From positions 1-15,163 of the forward strand of contig CALDZS010000319.1 of assembly GCA_937944065.1 (NCBI GenBank): DNA of 15,163 bases, written 5' to 3'. A program made the translations under genes and the position numbers. This stretch comes from an uncultured Amylibacter sp. GTDB lineage: Bacteria; Pseudomonadota; Alphaproteobacteria; Rhodobacterales; Rhodobacteraceae. The notes beneath the pieces were generated by a model. That model was not told the origin of the DNA. It did not search any database and was given only the letters and a program-made list of their open reading frames with translations. This document shows positions 1-7,641 of this stretch, in pieces. Each line of letters begins with the position of its first letter. Positions within the stretch are counted from its first letter, which is position 1.

Positions 1-1331
1 GAGGTCAGGCGGGTTTGAATCTCTGCGATTACGGCCTGCTCAGCCGTTCCATACTCATTGCCCGCTGGGACTTCTTCGCCAAATTTGGAACGGCAAAATT
101 TCGTGATGCGGCTGACAAAGTTGCCTAAGACATCGGCCAAATCTTTGTTCACGCCTTGTTGGAAATTATCCCACGTGAATTCACTGTCAGAGCTTTCGGG
201 AACATGGGTCATCAACCACCAACGCCAGTAATCGGACGGTAAGATTTCCAGCGCTTCGTTCATGAACACGCCGCGTCCTTTAGAGGTCGAGAATTGCCCA
301 CCGTCATAGTTGAGGTAGTTGAAGGATTTGATGAAATCGACCAGCTTCCACGGCTCGTTCGAGCCTTTGATCGTGGCGGGAAAGGACAGCGTGTGGAATG
401 GAACGTTATCTTTGCCCATGAACTGGACATAATGCACGTCATCTGCACCTTTGTCGGTGCGCCACCAACGCTCCCAGTCCGCGTCAGGTTTGCCATGTGC
501 CTCTGCCCATTCGGCGGTGGCCGCGATATATTCGATGGGAGCGTCGAACCAAACGTAGAACACTTTGCCTTCCATACCGTCCCAGTCCGCGTCGCCTTTT
601 TTAACCGGCACGCCCCAGTCCAGATCACGGGTAATGCCACGATCCCGCAGGCCGTCACCATCGTGCAACCATTTCTTGGCAATGGATGTGGTCAGGATTG
701 GCCAGTCAGTTTTGGATGAAATCCAAGCATCCAATTCATCGCGCAGGTTTGATTGCTTTAGAAACAGATGCTTTGTTTCGCGGACTTCTAAATCAGTTGA
801 CCCGCTGATGGCAGAGCGTGGGTTGATCAGATCGGTTGGATCAAGCTGTTTGGTGCAGTTTTCGCATTGATCCCCGCGCGCGCCATCGTAACCGCAATTC
901 GGGCATTCGCCTTCGATATAGCGATCTGGCAGATAGCGGCCATCGGCGTTGGAATAGACTTGTTTTTCCATCACTTCGTCGATCAGGCCTGCCTCGAACA
1001 ACTTGCCTGCGAAATGCTGCGTCAGCTTGTGATTTTGGGGGGATGAAGAGCGGCCAAAATGATCGAAGGATAATCCGAACCCTTTGGCCAAATTCGCCTG
1101 TACTTCATGCATTTCTGCACAGAATTCAGCCACGTCTTGGCCTGCCTTCGCAGCTGCCAATTCAGCAGGCGTTCCATGTTCATCTGTGGCACAGATGTAC
1201 ATCACCTCGTGTCCGATGGCGCGGCAGTAACGGGCGTATACATCTGAGGGCAATTGCGATCCGACTAGGTTGCCAAGATGTTTGATCCCGTTGATATACG
1301 GCAAGGCAGAGGTGATGAGTGTGCGTGTCAT
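1..1331 (-). CDS. metG: Methionyl-tRNA synthetase (3' end outside window)
   Basis: Class I aminoacyl-tRNA synthetase that charges tRNA-Met with methionine in the cytoplasm. The first 443 residues are visible, of roughly 570 expected; the C-terminal anticodon-binding part lies beyond base 1. The N-terminus reads MTRTLITSALPYINGIKHLG, which contains the HIGH-type signature (KHLGN). A four-cysteine zinc knuckle, CPNC followed by CENC, lies near residues 144-160, placing it in the MetG1 class. The KMSKS-type loop reads FSTSKG at bases about 281-297. The reading frame is open from the ATG at 1331 to the window edge. The ATG is chosen because it gives the family's normal N-terminus. No strong Shine-Dalgarno sequence is visible. 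The MFS gene lies 55 bases upstream on the same strand, so metG could share its transcript or use its own promoter. Family assignment is very secure. Confidence 0.97.
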   Translation of the reverse strand, partial: MTRTLITSALPYINGIKHLGNLVGSQLPSDVYARYCRAIGHEVMYICATDEHGTPAELAAAKAGQDVAEFCAEMHEVQANLAKGFGLSFDHFGRSSSPQNHKLTQHFAGKLFEAGLIDEVMEKQVYSNADGRYLPDRYIEGECPNCGYDGARGDQCENCTKQLDPTDLINPRSAISGSTDLEVRETKHLFLKQSNLRDELDAWISSKTDWPILTTSIAKKWLHDGDGLRDRGITRDLDWGVPVKKGDADWDGMEGKVFYVWFDAPIEYIAATAEWAEAHGKPDADWERWWRTDKGADDVHYVQFMGKDNVPFHTLSFPATIKGSNEPWKLVDFIKSFNYLNYDGGQFSTSKGRGVFMNEALEILPSDYWRWWLMTHVPESSDSEFTWDNFQQGVNKDLADVLGNFVSRITKFCRSKFGEEVPAGNEYGTAEQAVIAEIQTRLT

Positions 1332-1386
1332 AGGTCAAATCAATTCATTGGTTAGACGATCATTTACCCTAGCGCGCCCGAAACCT

Positions 1387-2607
1387 CTAGTCGAGATTTT
1401 TGCGTTTGATCAATTTGCTGATGGTAAAAGAGGTGCGCGGTAAATACCGGTATTTGGTGCGATCTTTGCGGGATGGGCGCGCCAACATGCGTGATACGCT
1501 GAAAAACACCATAACCACATGTGCTGCTGACAGGAAATAGAACAGCGCGCCGGGGCCGAATGCTTGGATCAGCGACGATGTGACAAGGGGGCTGAAGATC
1601 GCGCCGACACCATAAAGGAACATTAGGCTGGCATTCAATTCAACCCGTGTTTCCAAAGGGGCGAAATCGTTGGCATGGGCGGCAGAGACCGAAAAGATAG
1701 GGAAGGTTGATGCGCCAAACAAAAATGCAAATACATACAAGGTCAGGGGGCTGCCAGCAGATGTCATGCCCAATAGACCGCTGATGACTATGGATGCCAC
1801 GGACAACCAGATTAACACCCAACGACGGTCATATTTGTCGGCCAACGCGCCTGCCGGGAATTGGGCAACCGCGCCGCCGATCAGAACCGTGGCTAGAAAC
1901 CCACCGATTTGGGATGGGGTTAAACCTACCTCTACGCCATAAACAGGCCCAACCATACGAAATGAAGACGAGGTGACACCTGCGATCATGACCCCTGCGG
2001 CCCCCAAGGGCGAGGTGATTGCGGTGCGGATCGGGTGCAGACGCGGTGCCTTTGGCACCACCGGTTCTTGGTTGGCGGTCAGCGTTAACGGGAAGATGCA
2101 AGCACACGCCATGATCGCCAAGATATTGTACGACATGTAGGCGGCAGGTTCCAAAAACGCGATCATTGTTTGTGCCAAAGCAGAGGCGCCGATATCAACC
2201 ACGCGGTATGCGCCCAAAACCCGCCCGCGCGTGCCGTTTGTGACCTTTGACTGGAACCACGCTTCGATCACGGTATAGCAACCAGCCACGCACATGCCCG
2301 ACAGCACGCGTAGGCAGGCCCAGAACCAAGGCTCGATATAAATCGGATGGGCCAAGGCACCGATGGCACCCATTGCCGCGAAGACGGAAAAAGTTCGTGA
2401 ATGGCCGACATTGCCGACGAGCCTTGGTGCCCACCAGCAGCCCAGGAAAAATCCCAAGAAATGCGCGGATCCCAACAACCCAATCATTGTCGTGCTGAAG
2501 CCTGATTTGATCCCTGACAATGCATCCAATGGGCCGATGGCACCCGATGACAACTGCAGCAGGGTGATCGAGATTAAAAGTGCCGCAAAGGATATGAGCA
2601 ACCGCAT
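1387..2607 (-). CDS. MFS transporter, YcaD-like
   Basis: Predicted 406-residue inner-membrane transporter of the major facilitator superfamily with about 12 hydrophobic segments. The layout matches the YcaD-like group: after transmembrane segment 4 comes a VIEAWFQ stretch, then NGTRGRVLGAYRVVDIGASA, which resembles the NRGR...AAYM segment of E. coli YcaD. A second-half cytoplasmic-loop signature GALADKYDRRW (variant of GxLaDrxxRR) lies near residues 255-265. The C-terminus is a short basic tail. The substrate cannot be told from sequence; YcaD-like proteins are largely uncharacterised. The ATG at 2607 gives a normal MFS N-terminus, but the Shine-Dalgarno is weak. It lies 76 bases downstream of the YceI gene and 55 bases upstream of metG on the same strand, so read-through from the nusB-yceI unit is possible. 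Confidence 0.88.
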   Translation of the reverse strand: MRLLISFAALLISITLLQLSSGAIGPLDALSGIKSGFSTTMIGLLGSAHFLGFFLGCWWAPRLVGNVGHSRTFSVFAAMGAIGALAHPIYIEPWFWACLRVLSGMCVAGCYTVIEAWFQSKVTNGTRGRVLGAYRVVDIGASALAQTMIAFLEPAAYMSYNILAIMACACIFPLTLTANQEPVVPKAPRLHPIRTAITSPLGAAGVMIAGVTSSSFRMVGPVYGVEVGLTPSQIGGFLATVLIGGAVAQFPAGALADKYDRRWVLIWLSVASIVISGLLGMTSAGSPLTLYVFAFLFGASTFPIFSVSAAHANDFAPLETRVELNASLMFLYGVGAIFSPLVTSSLIQAFGPGALFYFLSAAHVVMVFFSVSRMLARPSRKDRTKYRYLPRTSFTISKLIKRKNLD

Positions 2608-2683
2608 GACGCGAACCGTTTATCGTTTGGAAAACTGTTACAAGATTAATGCATCTTTACCAGATGAAAATTCACGGCTTGGA

Positions 2684-3247
2684 TTATTTTCCAGATACGC
2701 GCGCGCGGATGTCGATGATCAGAAACGGCGAAACTTCGTTGATGAAGCCGTCTGCGCCAAACTCGCGCCGATCAAGGCGGCCAGAAATTTGTAAAATCAG
2801 ATCATCCAGATTGTCGGGCGAGCTGCCTTTTGGGCGAAACAATTCTGCGGTTAACACCAACGGTTTCGTCACGCCTTTTATGGTGGCAACCCCGTTCAAC
2901 CGTGCTTTGTTCCCAGACCCAGTGACCGTTTCGGACTGAAAGGTAATTGTGGGAAAGTTGTCCACGTCCAAAACTGATGGCCCACGCAAAGCCTCTGCTG
3001 CAAACGGCAGCGGGGTTCGTGCGCTGGTCGCGTCCATCCGCACCGACACTGACGAGTTTGCAACAGTTTGAAAATCGATCACAAGATCAATGTCATAGGA
3101 TTGAAACTGTCCGCGCAGCTTTTGCGACCCCAAAGAATAGCCAAAGCCAACTTTGCTATTCGCCTTGTCCACCACATACGTACGCGGCGCGGCTAGCGCG
3201 GGTAACGAAAGACATAGGAAAACGGCGAATGTGATAAGGGCACGCAT
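2684..3247 (-). CDS. YceI family periplasmic protein
   Basis: Predicted exported protein of 187 residues with a Sec signal peptide (MRALITFAVFLCLSLPALA, cleavage after about residue 19). The mature part matches the YceI family, an eight-stranded lipocalin-like barrel that binds isoprenoid-type lipids in characterised members. Family marks are TYVVDKANSKVGF at the start, FPTITFQSE in the middle, GVATIKGVTKPLVL, and the closing REFGADGF...VSPFLIIDI stretch. The start is supported by AAGG seven bases upstream of the ATG. The gene follows nusB by 26 bases on the same strand, so the two are probably co-transcribed. Function here is inferred from family only; some YceI proteins act in quinone or cytochrome metabolism or in stress responses, and nothing nearby decides between these. 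Confidence 0.9.
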   Translation of the reverse strand: MRALITFAVFLCLSLPALAAPRTYVVDKANSKVGFGYSLGSQKLRGQFQSYDIDLVIDFQTVANSSVSVRMDATSARTPLPFAAEALRGPSVLDVDNFPTITFQSETVTGSGNKARLNGVATIKGVTKPLVLTAELFRPKGSSPDNLDDLILQISGRLDRREFGADGFINEVSPFLIIDIRARVSGK

Positions 3248-3273
3248 GTTGCGACCTTATCACATCCAAGGGT

Positions 3274-3738
3274 TTAGGAAAATGAACTTGGCGTGATTTC
3301 GCGTGCGATGGCGTCTAGGACGGCATTTACAAATTTCGGCTCTTTTCCGTCTGGGAAAAACGCTTTGGCCACATCGACAAATTCTGTGATCACGACCTTT
3401 GGCGGTGTGGTTGCCAGTACCAGTTCTGCACCGGCCGCACGGAAAAGGGCGCGAATTGTGGGATCAATACGATCTATCGGCCAATTGGCAGTCAGGGCTT
3501 TGTCCGTCAATTGATCGATCTTTGCTTGTTGGTTCACCGCTTCGAATAGCAGTTTTTCAAACAGATCAGCATCGCCTTCGGCCCAATCAACGCCTTCCAT
3601 AGTGGCACCAAAACGATGGGTTACAAACTGCTCGCGCACATCATCCAAGTCTTGATCGGATGCTTCCATCTGGAACAAGGCTTGCACAGCGTACAACCTT
3701 GCGGCAGATTTCATCTGCATTTTAGAATTTTTGCTCAT
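3274..3738 (-). CDS. nusB: Transcription antitermination factor NusB
   Basis: All-helical RNA-binding protein of 154 residues. With NusE (ribosomal protein S10) it binds boxA in rRNA leader transcripts and supports antitermination. Family marks are the N-terminal ARLYAVQALFQMEA segment (residues about 13-26), the central IDRIDPTIRALFRAA stretch, VVITEFVDVAKAF, and the C-terminal PKFVNAVLDAIARE motif. Its ATG overlaps the ribH stop codon by four bases (ATGA), a typical sign of translational coupling. Co-location of nusB with ribH is widespread in bacteria. The length and motifs are normal, with no sign of decay. Confidence 0.95.
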   Translation of the reverse strand: MSKNSKMQMKSAARLYAVQALFQMEASDQDLDDVREQFVTHRFGATMEGVDWAEGDADLFEKLLFEAVNQQAKIDQLTDKALTANWPIDRIDPTIRALFRAAGAELVLATTPPKVVITEFVDVAKAFFPDGKEPKFVNAVLDAIAREITPSSFS

Positions 3739-4283
3739 GTATTATTTTGCCCGTCATCACGCTTGGCCATGATGATATGTTCAGAGGAAGGTTTGAAACC
3801 GATGCCTTTGGTGTGGCCAGAAACGGCACGCGATAGTTGGATTAGTTTTAATGCAGCTGTGGCCGCTGCGGAGCCATAGTTATCGCGTTTGGCCGCGGCG
3901 GTCTTTTTGATTTGTTTTTCGGTTTCAGCGCCAATAATGGCCGTGCCTACACAGTGCCCTTGGGACGCAATGGACTGAAGCGCGCGCAAGCTTTCGGCAT
4001 AAATCACCGTTTGCATATCGTTGTCCGCTTGGATGGCACCCAACACTACGAACCCGTCGAATTTGCCAGAGTTGATGAGGAGTCTCAGGGCAGGGGCGCA
4101 ATCTAGAACGCCGGCCACTTGAAAAATCTCAAAGCTGGCATGCGCGGCATTGATGACACCGCGGGCCTTGTCCACCAATGCTTCTGACACATCGGGGAAA
4201 TATTCTGACGTTAAAATCGCGATGCGCGGTGCGTCAGCGCCGAAATCAAATCCGACCTCTTTATCTTTTCTTGATCCAAGCAT
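3735..4283 (-). CDS. ribH: RibH-like protein (lumazine synthase family) lacking active-site residues
   Basis: Homologue of 6,7-dimethyl-8-ribityllumazine synthase, 182 residues, in the usual place between riboflavin synthase and nusB. Family resemblance is clear in RIAILTSEYFPDVSEALVDK (residues 20-39), KFDGFVVLGAI (74-84) and the C-terminal AAATAALKLIQLSRA (139-153). The functional motifs are changed, however. The usual GAFE substrate loop reads AGVLD (57-61). The RGxTxH catalytic loop reads QADNDMQ (85-91), so the catalytic histidine (His88 in Bacillus subtilis) is absent. The phosphate-binding arginine region before the last helix reads KKTAAAKRDNYG. A tail of about 30 residues follows the normal end of the domain. 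The ATG at 4283, 11 bases after the ribE stop, fits the family length better than upstream starts. The frame is intact, with no frameshift. Membership is secure; catalytic activity is doubtful, and a second ribH elsewhere is the simplest explanation. Confidence 0.85.
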   Translation of the reverse strand: MLGSRKDKEVGFDFGADAPRIAILTSEYFPDVSEALVDKARGVINAAHASFEIFQVAGVLDCAPALRLLINSGKFDGFVVLGAIQADNDMQTVIYAESLRALQSIASQGHCVGTAIIGAETEKQIKKTAAAKRDNYGSAAATAALKLIQLSRAVSGHTKGIGFKPSSEHIIMAKRDDGQNNT

Positions 4284-4294
4284 TATCAAAGCCC

Positions 4295-4912
4295 TTATAT
4301 GTCTCGCATTTCGATCAGCCTTGCCACATAGCGTGCCAACGTGTCGATTTCCAAATTTATGTCGTCGCCTACTTGGGCGGTTCCCCAAGTGGTGTTTGTT
4401 TTTGTGTGTGGGATCAGGTTCACGTCGAATTGGGTGGGCGTTACATCATTAACTGTCAGTGACGTGCCGTTCAATGTGACGGAACCTTTTTCCGCTATAA
4501 AGCGCGCCAATGGTGGTGGGACGTCAAATGTGATCCGCGTACTGTCGCCGTCGTCCACCATATTCGCGATTTGCGCCAACCCATCAACATGGCCAGAAAC
4601 CAGATGCCCGCCCAATTCATCGCCAAGTTTCAAGGCGCGTTCCAGATTAACTTTGCCACCCTCGATCCAGCCACCTTTGATCGACGCTATCTTGGTTTTG
4701 GAAACGGATTCAGCGGATACCTCTACATCGAACCAGTTTTGGCCATTGTCGGTTCCCATTGCAATCACGGTTAAACACACACCGTCGCATGCAATTGATG
4801 CGCCCAAATCGATTGTTGCCGGATCAAAGTTGGTGGCTATGCGCGCACGCAAATCGCCGCGCTGCTCCAGCTGGGTCACCGTACCAATGTCTGTAACTAT
4901 TCCCGTAAACAC
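4295..4912 (-). CDS. ribE: Riboflavin synthase (alpha chain)
   Basis: Catalyses the last step of riboflavin synthesis, dismutation of two 6,7-dimethyl-8-ribityllumazine molecules to riboflavin and a pyrimidine. The 205-residue protein has the expected two lumazine-binding barrels. The first has FTGIVTDIGTV, GASIACDGVCLTV and VNLERALKLGDELGGHLVSGHVDG; the second has KGSVTLNGTSLTVN, VNLIPHT and the closing NLEIDTLARYVARL. The start is placed at a GTG (4912-4910) because it gives the family's conserved (M)FTGIV beginning; AAGGA lies 10 bases upstream. The frame stays open back to an ATG at 4990, but those extra 26 residues look non-homologous. Downstream, ribH starts 11 bases after the stop. The divergent kpsS gene lies upstream, so ribE needs its own promoter. 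Functional residues look intact. Confidence 0.95.
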   Translation of the reverse strand: MFTGIVTDIGTVTQLEQRGDLRARIATNFDPATIDLGASIACDGVCLTVIAMGTDNGQNWFDVEVSAESVSKTKIASIKGGWIEGGKVNLERALKLGDELGGHLVSGHVDGLAQIANMVDDGDSTRITFDVPPPLARFIAEKGSVTLNGTSLTVNDVTPTQFDVNLIPHTKTNTTWGTAQVGDDINLEIDTLARYVARLIEMRDI

Positions 4913-4942
4913 GTTGGTGTCATCCTTTGTTCTGCGCCATGC

Positions 4943-4948
4943 ACTATA
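4943..4948 (-). promoter_or_regulatory. Possible -10 element for ribE
   Basis: On the minus strand the hexamer reads TATAGT (five of six to TATAAT). A TTGCAC hexamer lies 15 bases upstream, which is short spacing for a -35 element. It would give a leader of roughly 25 bases before the GTG start. The ribE gene must have a promoter in 4913-5128 because its upstream neighbour is divergent. No FMN riboswitch sequence is recognisable in that stretch. Weak evidence. Confidence 0.25.
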
Positions 4949-5093
4949 TTCTGTTTGGCGAGGGTGCAAGGCGATCCGCACCTGCTGCATAGGCTATTAT
5001 TTACGGTTTGATCCGTTTCTGATATCTCTTTACCTTAGAATTGCCTCAAATTTAACTTATGTTTTTTCTATAGGCAGGCAAATGCTTACATTT

Positions 5094-5108
5094 TGTTCAA
5101 GTTGAACA
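5094..5108. promoter_or_regulatory. Perfect 7+1+7 palindrome upstream of kpsS, candidate operator
   Basis: TGTTCAA, one centre base G, then TTGAACA. It falls exactly between a possible -35 element (CTTACA, 5085-5090) and a possible -10 element (TATATC, 5109-5114) on the plus strand, spaced 18 bases apart. That is a classic repressor position. The regulator cannot be named. The palindrome is seen directly; the promoter and operator role are inferred. Confidence 0.45.
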
Positions 5109-5149
5109 TATATCTAACGCTGACATAGTTGATTGGTAACACCCTGAAG

Positions 5150-6439
5150 ATGGTAAACAGTACCGGAGAGAATAAAAGTTTCCTATTTTTACAGGGCCCA
5201 CACGGCCCGTTTTTCTACGAGCTTTCAAAGATTATCCAAACCGCTGAATCCAAGGTCGAAAAGATCGGGTTCAATCAGGGCGACCGCCACTATTGGCGTG
5301 ATAAGTCCACCTATACCGCATATGACGGAACGCCTGCCGATTGGGCAGACTACATCGCCACTAAACTGTCGAATGGTGTCACGGATATTGTCGTGTATGG
5401 CGATGTGCGCCCATTTCACAAAACAGCCATCGCACTGGCCAAAGCGGCTGGCGTCACTGTGCACTGCTTTGAAGAAGGGTATTTGCGCCCTTATTGGGCA
5501 ACATACGAGCGTGGCGGGGTGAACGGGCATTCACGCCTTATGGATATGAGCGTTGATGACATGCGCCAAGTGCTGGCCAAGATTGATGAAAACCAGCCCG
5601 AGGCCCCCGCGCGATGGGGCGATATGCGCCGACATGCATTGTATGGGGCAATCTATCATTGGCATGTTATGTTTCGAAACAATGCTTACCCGCATTATGA
5701 AACGCACCGCGATGTGGCCGTTGGCAAAGAATGGAAATATCATTTAAAAAAACTGGTCGGCATGCCGTTACAATCGGTGCGTCGTGTCCGTGCGATGCGT
5801 CGTCTAAAGCGATCAGGTCATGCATATCATTTGGTTTTGTTGCAATTGGCGCATGACGCCTCAATCCAAAGTCATTCTGACTATTCGAACTCAATTGAGT
5901 TCCTGACCGACTGTATGAGAAGTTTTGCGGCAAGCGCGCCCAAACATCATCATCTGGCGATCAAGGCACACCCGCTAGAGGATTACCGCGTACCGCTGGA
6001 ACGCATCACGCTAGATTTGGCGCGTGAGTACAACTTAGACAACCGTATTCATTTTGTTCGGGGCGGCAAGTTGGCAGAATTGCTGGATTATGCGCGGTCG
6101 GTTGTCACGGTGAATTCGACAGCAGCCCAACAAGCTTTGTGGCGCGGGTTGCCTGTGAAATCGTTGGGACAAAGTGTCTATTCGAAACCAGAGTTTACAT
6201 CATCCCAAACATTGGATGGTTTTTTTGAAAATCCCTTCAAGCCAGATTTGAACGCTTACCGCGATTATCGCAGGTATTTGTTGGCGACATCACAAGTCAC
6301 GGGCGGGTTTTATGCACGCAAAAGCCGTGTTCGATTGGCGCGCCAAGTGGTTGATATGGTGCTGTCTGAAAAGGACCCGTACCAATTGTTGGCAGAGTCA
6401 GATGCAGCCCCAGTTCAACAGCTAAAACTTGTTCTGTAA
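5150..6439 (+). CDS. kpsS: Capsule Kdo transferase KpsS (LipB type)
   Basis: Cytoplasmic enzyme of ABC-transporter-type (group 2/3) capsule assembly. KpsS adds the first beta-linked Kdo to the lysophosphatidylglycerol lipid anchor, which KpsC then extends. The 429-residue protein carries the capsule-synthesis family marks: FLFLQGPHGPFF at the N-terminus, CFEEGYLRPYWATYE near residues 112-126, a basic HLAIKAHPLEDYR segment, and VTVNSTAAQQALWRGLPVKSLG in the nucleotide-sugar-binding half. The ATG at 5150 is preferred; a TTG at 5129 would add seven residues, and neither has a clear Shine-Dalgarno sequence, so the start is uncertain. It is the first gene of a plus-strand trio with the export lipoprotein and kpsC, and is divergent from ribE. 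The capsule ABC transporter and polymer-specific genes are not in the window. Confidence 0.9.
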   Translation: MVNSTGENKSFLFLQGPHGPFFYELSKIIQTAESKVEKIGFNQGDRHYWRDKSTYTAYDGTPADWADYIATKLSNGVTDIVVYGDVRPFHKTAIALAKAAGVTVHCFEEGYLRPYWATYERGGVNGHSRLMDMSVDDMRQVLAKIDENQPEAPARWGDMRRHALYGAIYHWHVMFRNNAYPHYETHRDVAVGKEWKYHLKKLVGMPLQSVRRVRAMRRLKRSGHAYHLVLLQLAHDASIQSHSDYSNSIEFLTDCMRSFAASAPKHHHLAIKAHPLEDYRVPLERITLDLAREYNLDNRIHFVRGGKLAELLDYARSVVTVNSTAAQQALWRGLPVKSLGQSVYSKPEFTSSQTLDGFFENPFKPDLNAYRDYRRYLLATSQVTGGFYARKSRVRLARQVVDMVLSEKDPYQLLAESDAAPVQQLKLVL

Positions 6440-6521
6440 GTTCTAAAACTTCTTTGTTAGACACGCGGTGAAAGTGTGATATTTACACGCAGAACATGTA
6501 TTGTCTTGGGGATTCTTCAAT

Positions 6522-7640
6522 ATGCGAATTGGGTTTGTTAAATTTTTGGCTTTGGCCATAACATCGTTGGCAATTGCGGGCTGTAGCACATTGCCACGTG
6601 TCGGTCCTAACAAATCAGAGATTTACAGAGGCAGTGTGAATAAAGACGGAAATGCCTATGTGCTGGCCGTCGATAGTCGCGTTGCCAAGTTTGCCAATTT
6701 AGCCGCGCAATCAGGGTTTAGTGCAGAATTCAGAAACGCAGGCGCGGTTGTTACCGACCTTGTCCGGTCTGGCGATGTGTTGGTTATCTCAGTCTACGAA
6801 AACGTCGAAGCGGGCGTTCTTGGCACCGCTGGTGTGCCATCCAACCTATCCGAAATCCAAGTGGACCGGTCTGGCAACATCTTCGTTCCATATGCGGGGC
6901 GCATCAAGGCCGCTGGACGGACCCCTGATAATTTGCGCCGCATCCTGACGAGCGCGCTGGCCAGCCAAACACCCGATCCGCAAGTCATCGTGCGCCGCGC
7001 GGCTGGTGACGGATCGACGGTTTCAATTATCGGGTCTGGCGCCCAAGGTGTCTATCCGATCAGCCAAGGCACGACGCATCTGTCTGGCATGCTGGCACTT
7101 GCTGGCGGTGTGACGACAGAGCCCGAAAATACACGCATCTCTATCGTGCGTGGGTCCCGCCGTGGATCAGTTTGGTTGCGAGACCTATATAATGACCCAA
7201 AGCAAGATGTGCATTTGCGCCCTGGTGATCGCATTATTGTAGAACAAGATATTCGCCGTTTCACAGTGTTGGGTGCCATTTCGACCCAAGGTCTGACAAC
7301 ATTTCCAAAACCCACGATGAATGTGTTAGAGGCGGTTGCCTATGCTGGCGGTCTGTCCGGTCAAACATCAGATCCGACCGGGGTGTTCGTTCTGCGTGAC
7401 GAGGTGGGTTCTGTCGCCAACACGGTTTTGGCGCGCAATGATATTCGTGGCACAGCACGCATGGCTTATGTCTTGAACTTAACCAAAGTGAACGGCCTGT
7501 TCACCGCACGGGACTTTCAGCTGCGCGATGGCGACACTATTTACGTGACCGAAGCGCCTTACTATCAGTTCACAAAAATCCTAAGCTCGTTGATCACACC
7601 GATTGGCAACGCGGCAACGATCCAAAACGCTCTGCAGTAA
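6522..7640 (+). CDS. Outer-membrane polysaccharide export lipoprotein (OPX family, BexD/CtrA/Wza type)
   Basis: Predicted outer-membrane lipoprotein of 372 residues that forms the exit channel for capsular polysaccharide. The signal peptide ends in a lipobox LAIAGC, with Cys21 the lipidated residue. A Poly_export domain (about residues 70-165, VRSGDVLVISVYENVEAGVLG onwards) is followed by two SLBB-like beta-grasp domains (about 165-245 and 245-350, ending LRDGDTIYVTEAP). A C-terminal amphipathic stretch FTKILSSLITPIG fits the helix that spans the outer membrane in Wza. The ATG at 6522 is chosen because it gives a proper lipoprotein signal and has GGGGA nine bases upstream; an upstream TTG at 6501 is unlikely. 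The size matches BexD/CtrA or Wza rather than the much longer KpsD. It sits 82 bases after kpsS and one base before kpsC. The partner transporter is presumably elsewhere. Confidence 0.92.
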   Translation: MRIGFVKFLALAITSLAIAGCSTLPRVGPNKSEIYRGSVNKDGNAYVLAVDSRVAKFANLAAQSGFSAEFRNAGAVVTDLVRSGDVLVISVYENVEAGVLGTAGVPSNLSEIQVDRSGNIFVPYAGRIKAAGRTPDNLRRILTSALASQTPDPQVIVRRAAGDGSTVSIIGSGAQGVYPISQGTTHLSGMLALAGGVTTEPENTRISIVRGSRRGSVWLRDLYNDPKQDVHLRPGDRIIVEQDIRRFTVLGAISTQGLTTFPKPTMNVLEAVAYAGGLSGQTSDPTGVFVLRDEVGSVANTVLARNDIRGTARMAYVLNLTKVNGLFTARDFQLRDGDTIYVTEAPYYQFTKILSSLITPIGNAATIQNALQ

Positions 7641-7641
7641 T

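Noticed and set aside
836..1285. Plus-strand open frames across 260-1285
   Set aside because: They are antisense to metG, whose zinc knuckle, HIGH-type and KMSKS-type motifs are all readable on the minus strand.
4913..4990. N-terminal extension of riboflavin synthase to an ATG at 4990
   Set aside because: The extra residues are unlike the family, and the conserved FTGIV start begins at the GTG at 4912 with AAGGA upstream.
4341..5105. A 254-residue plus-strand open frame antisense to ribE
   Set aside because: It is fully explained as the antisense shadow of riboflavin synthase, has no recognisable domain, and its composition is that of a complement frame.
4913..5128. Possible FMN riboswitch upstream of ribE
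   Set aside because: The conserved RFN blocks (such as AGGGCGGGG and CCGGCGGT) are not present on the minus strand of this spacer.
6454..6482. TTGTTA and TGATAT hexamers 17 bases apart before the export lipoprotein gene
   Set aside because: The -10 match is only three of six; the gene is more likely read from the kpsS transcript, so no internal promoter is called.
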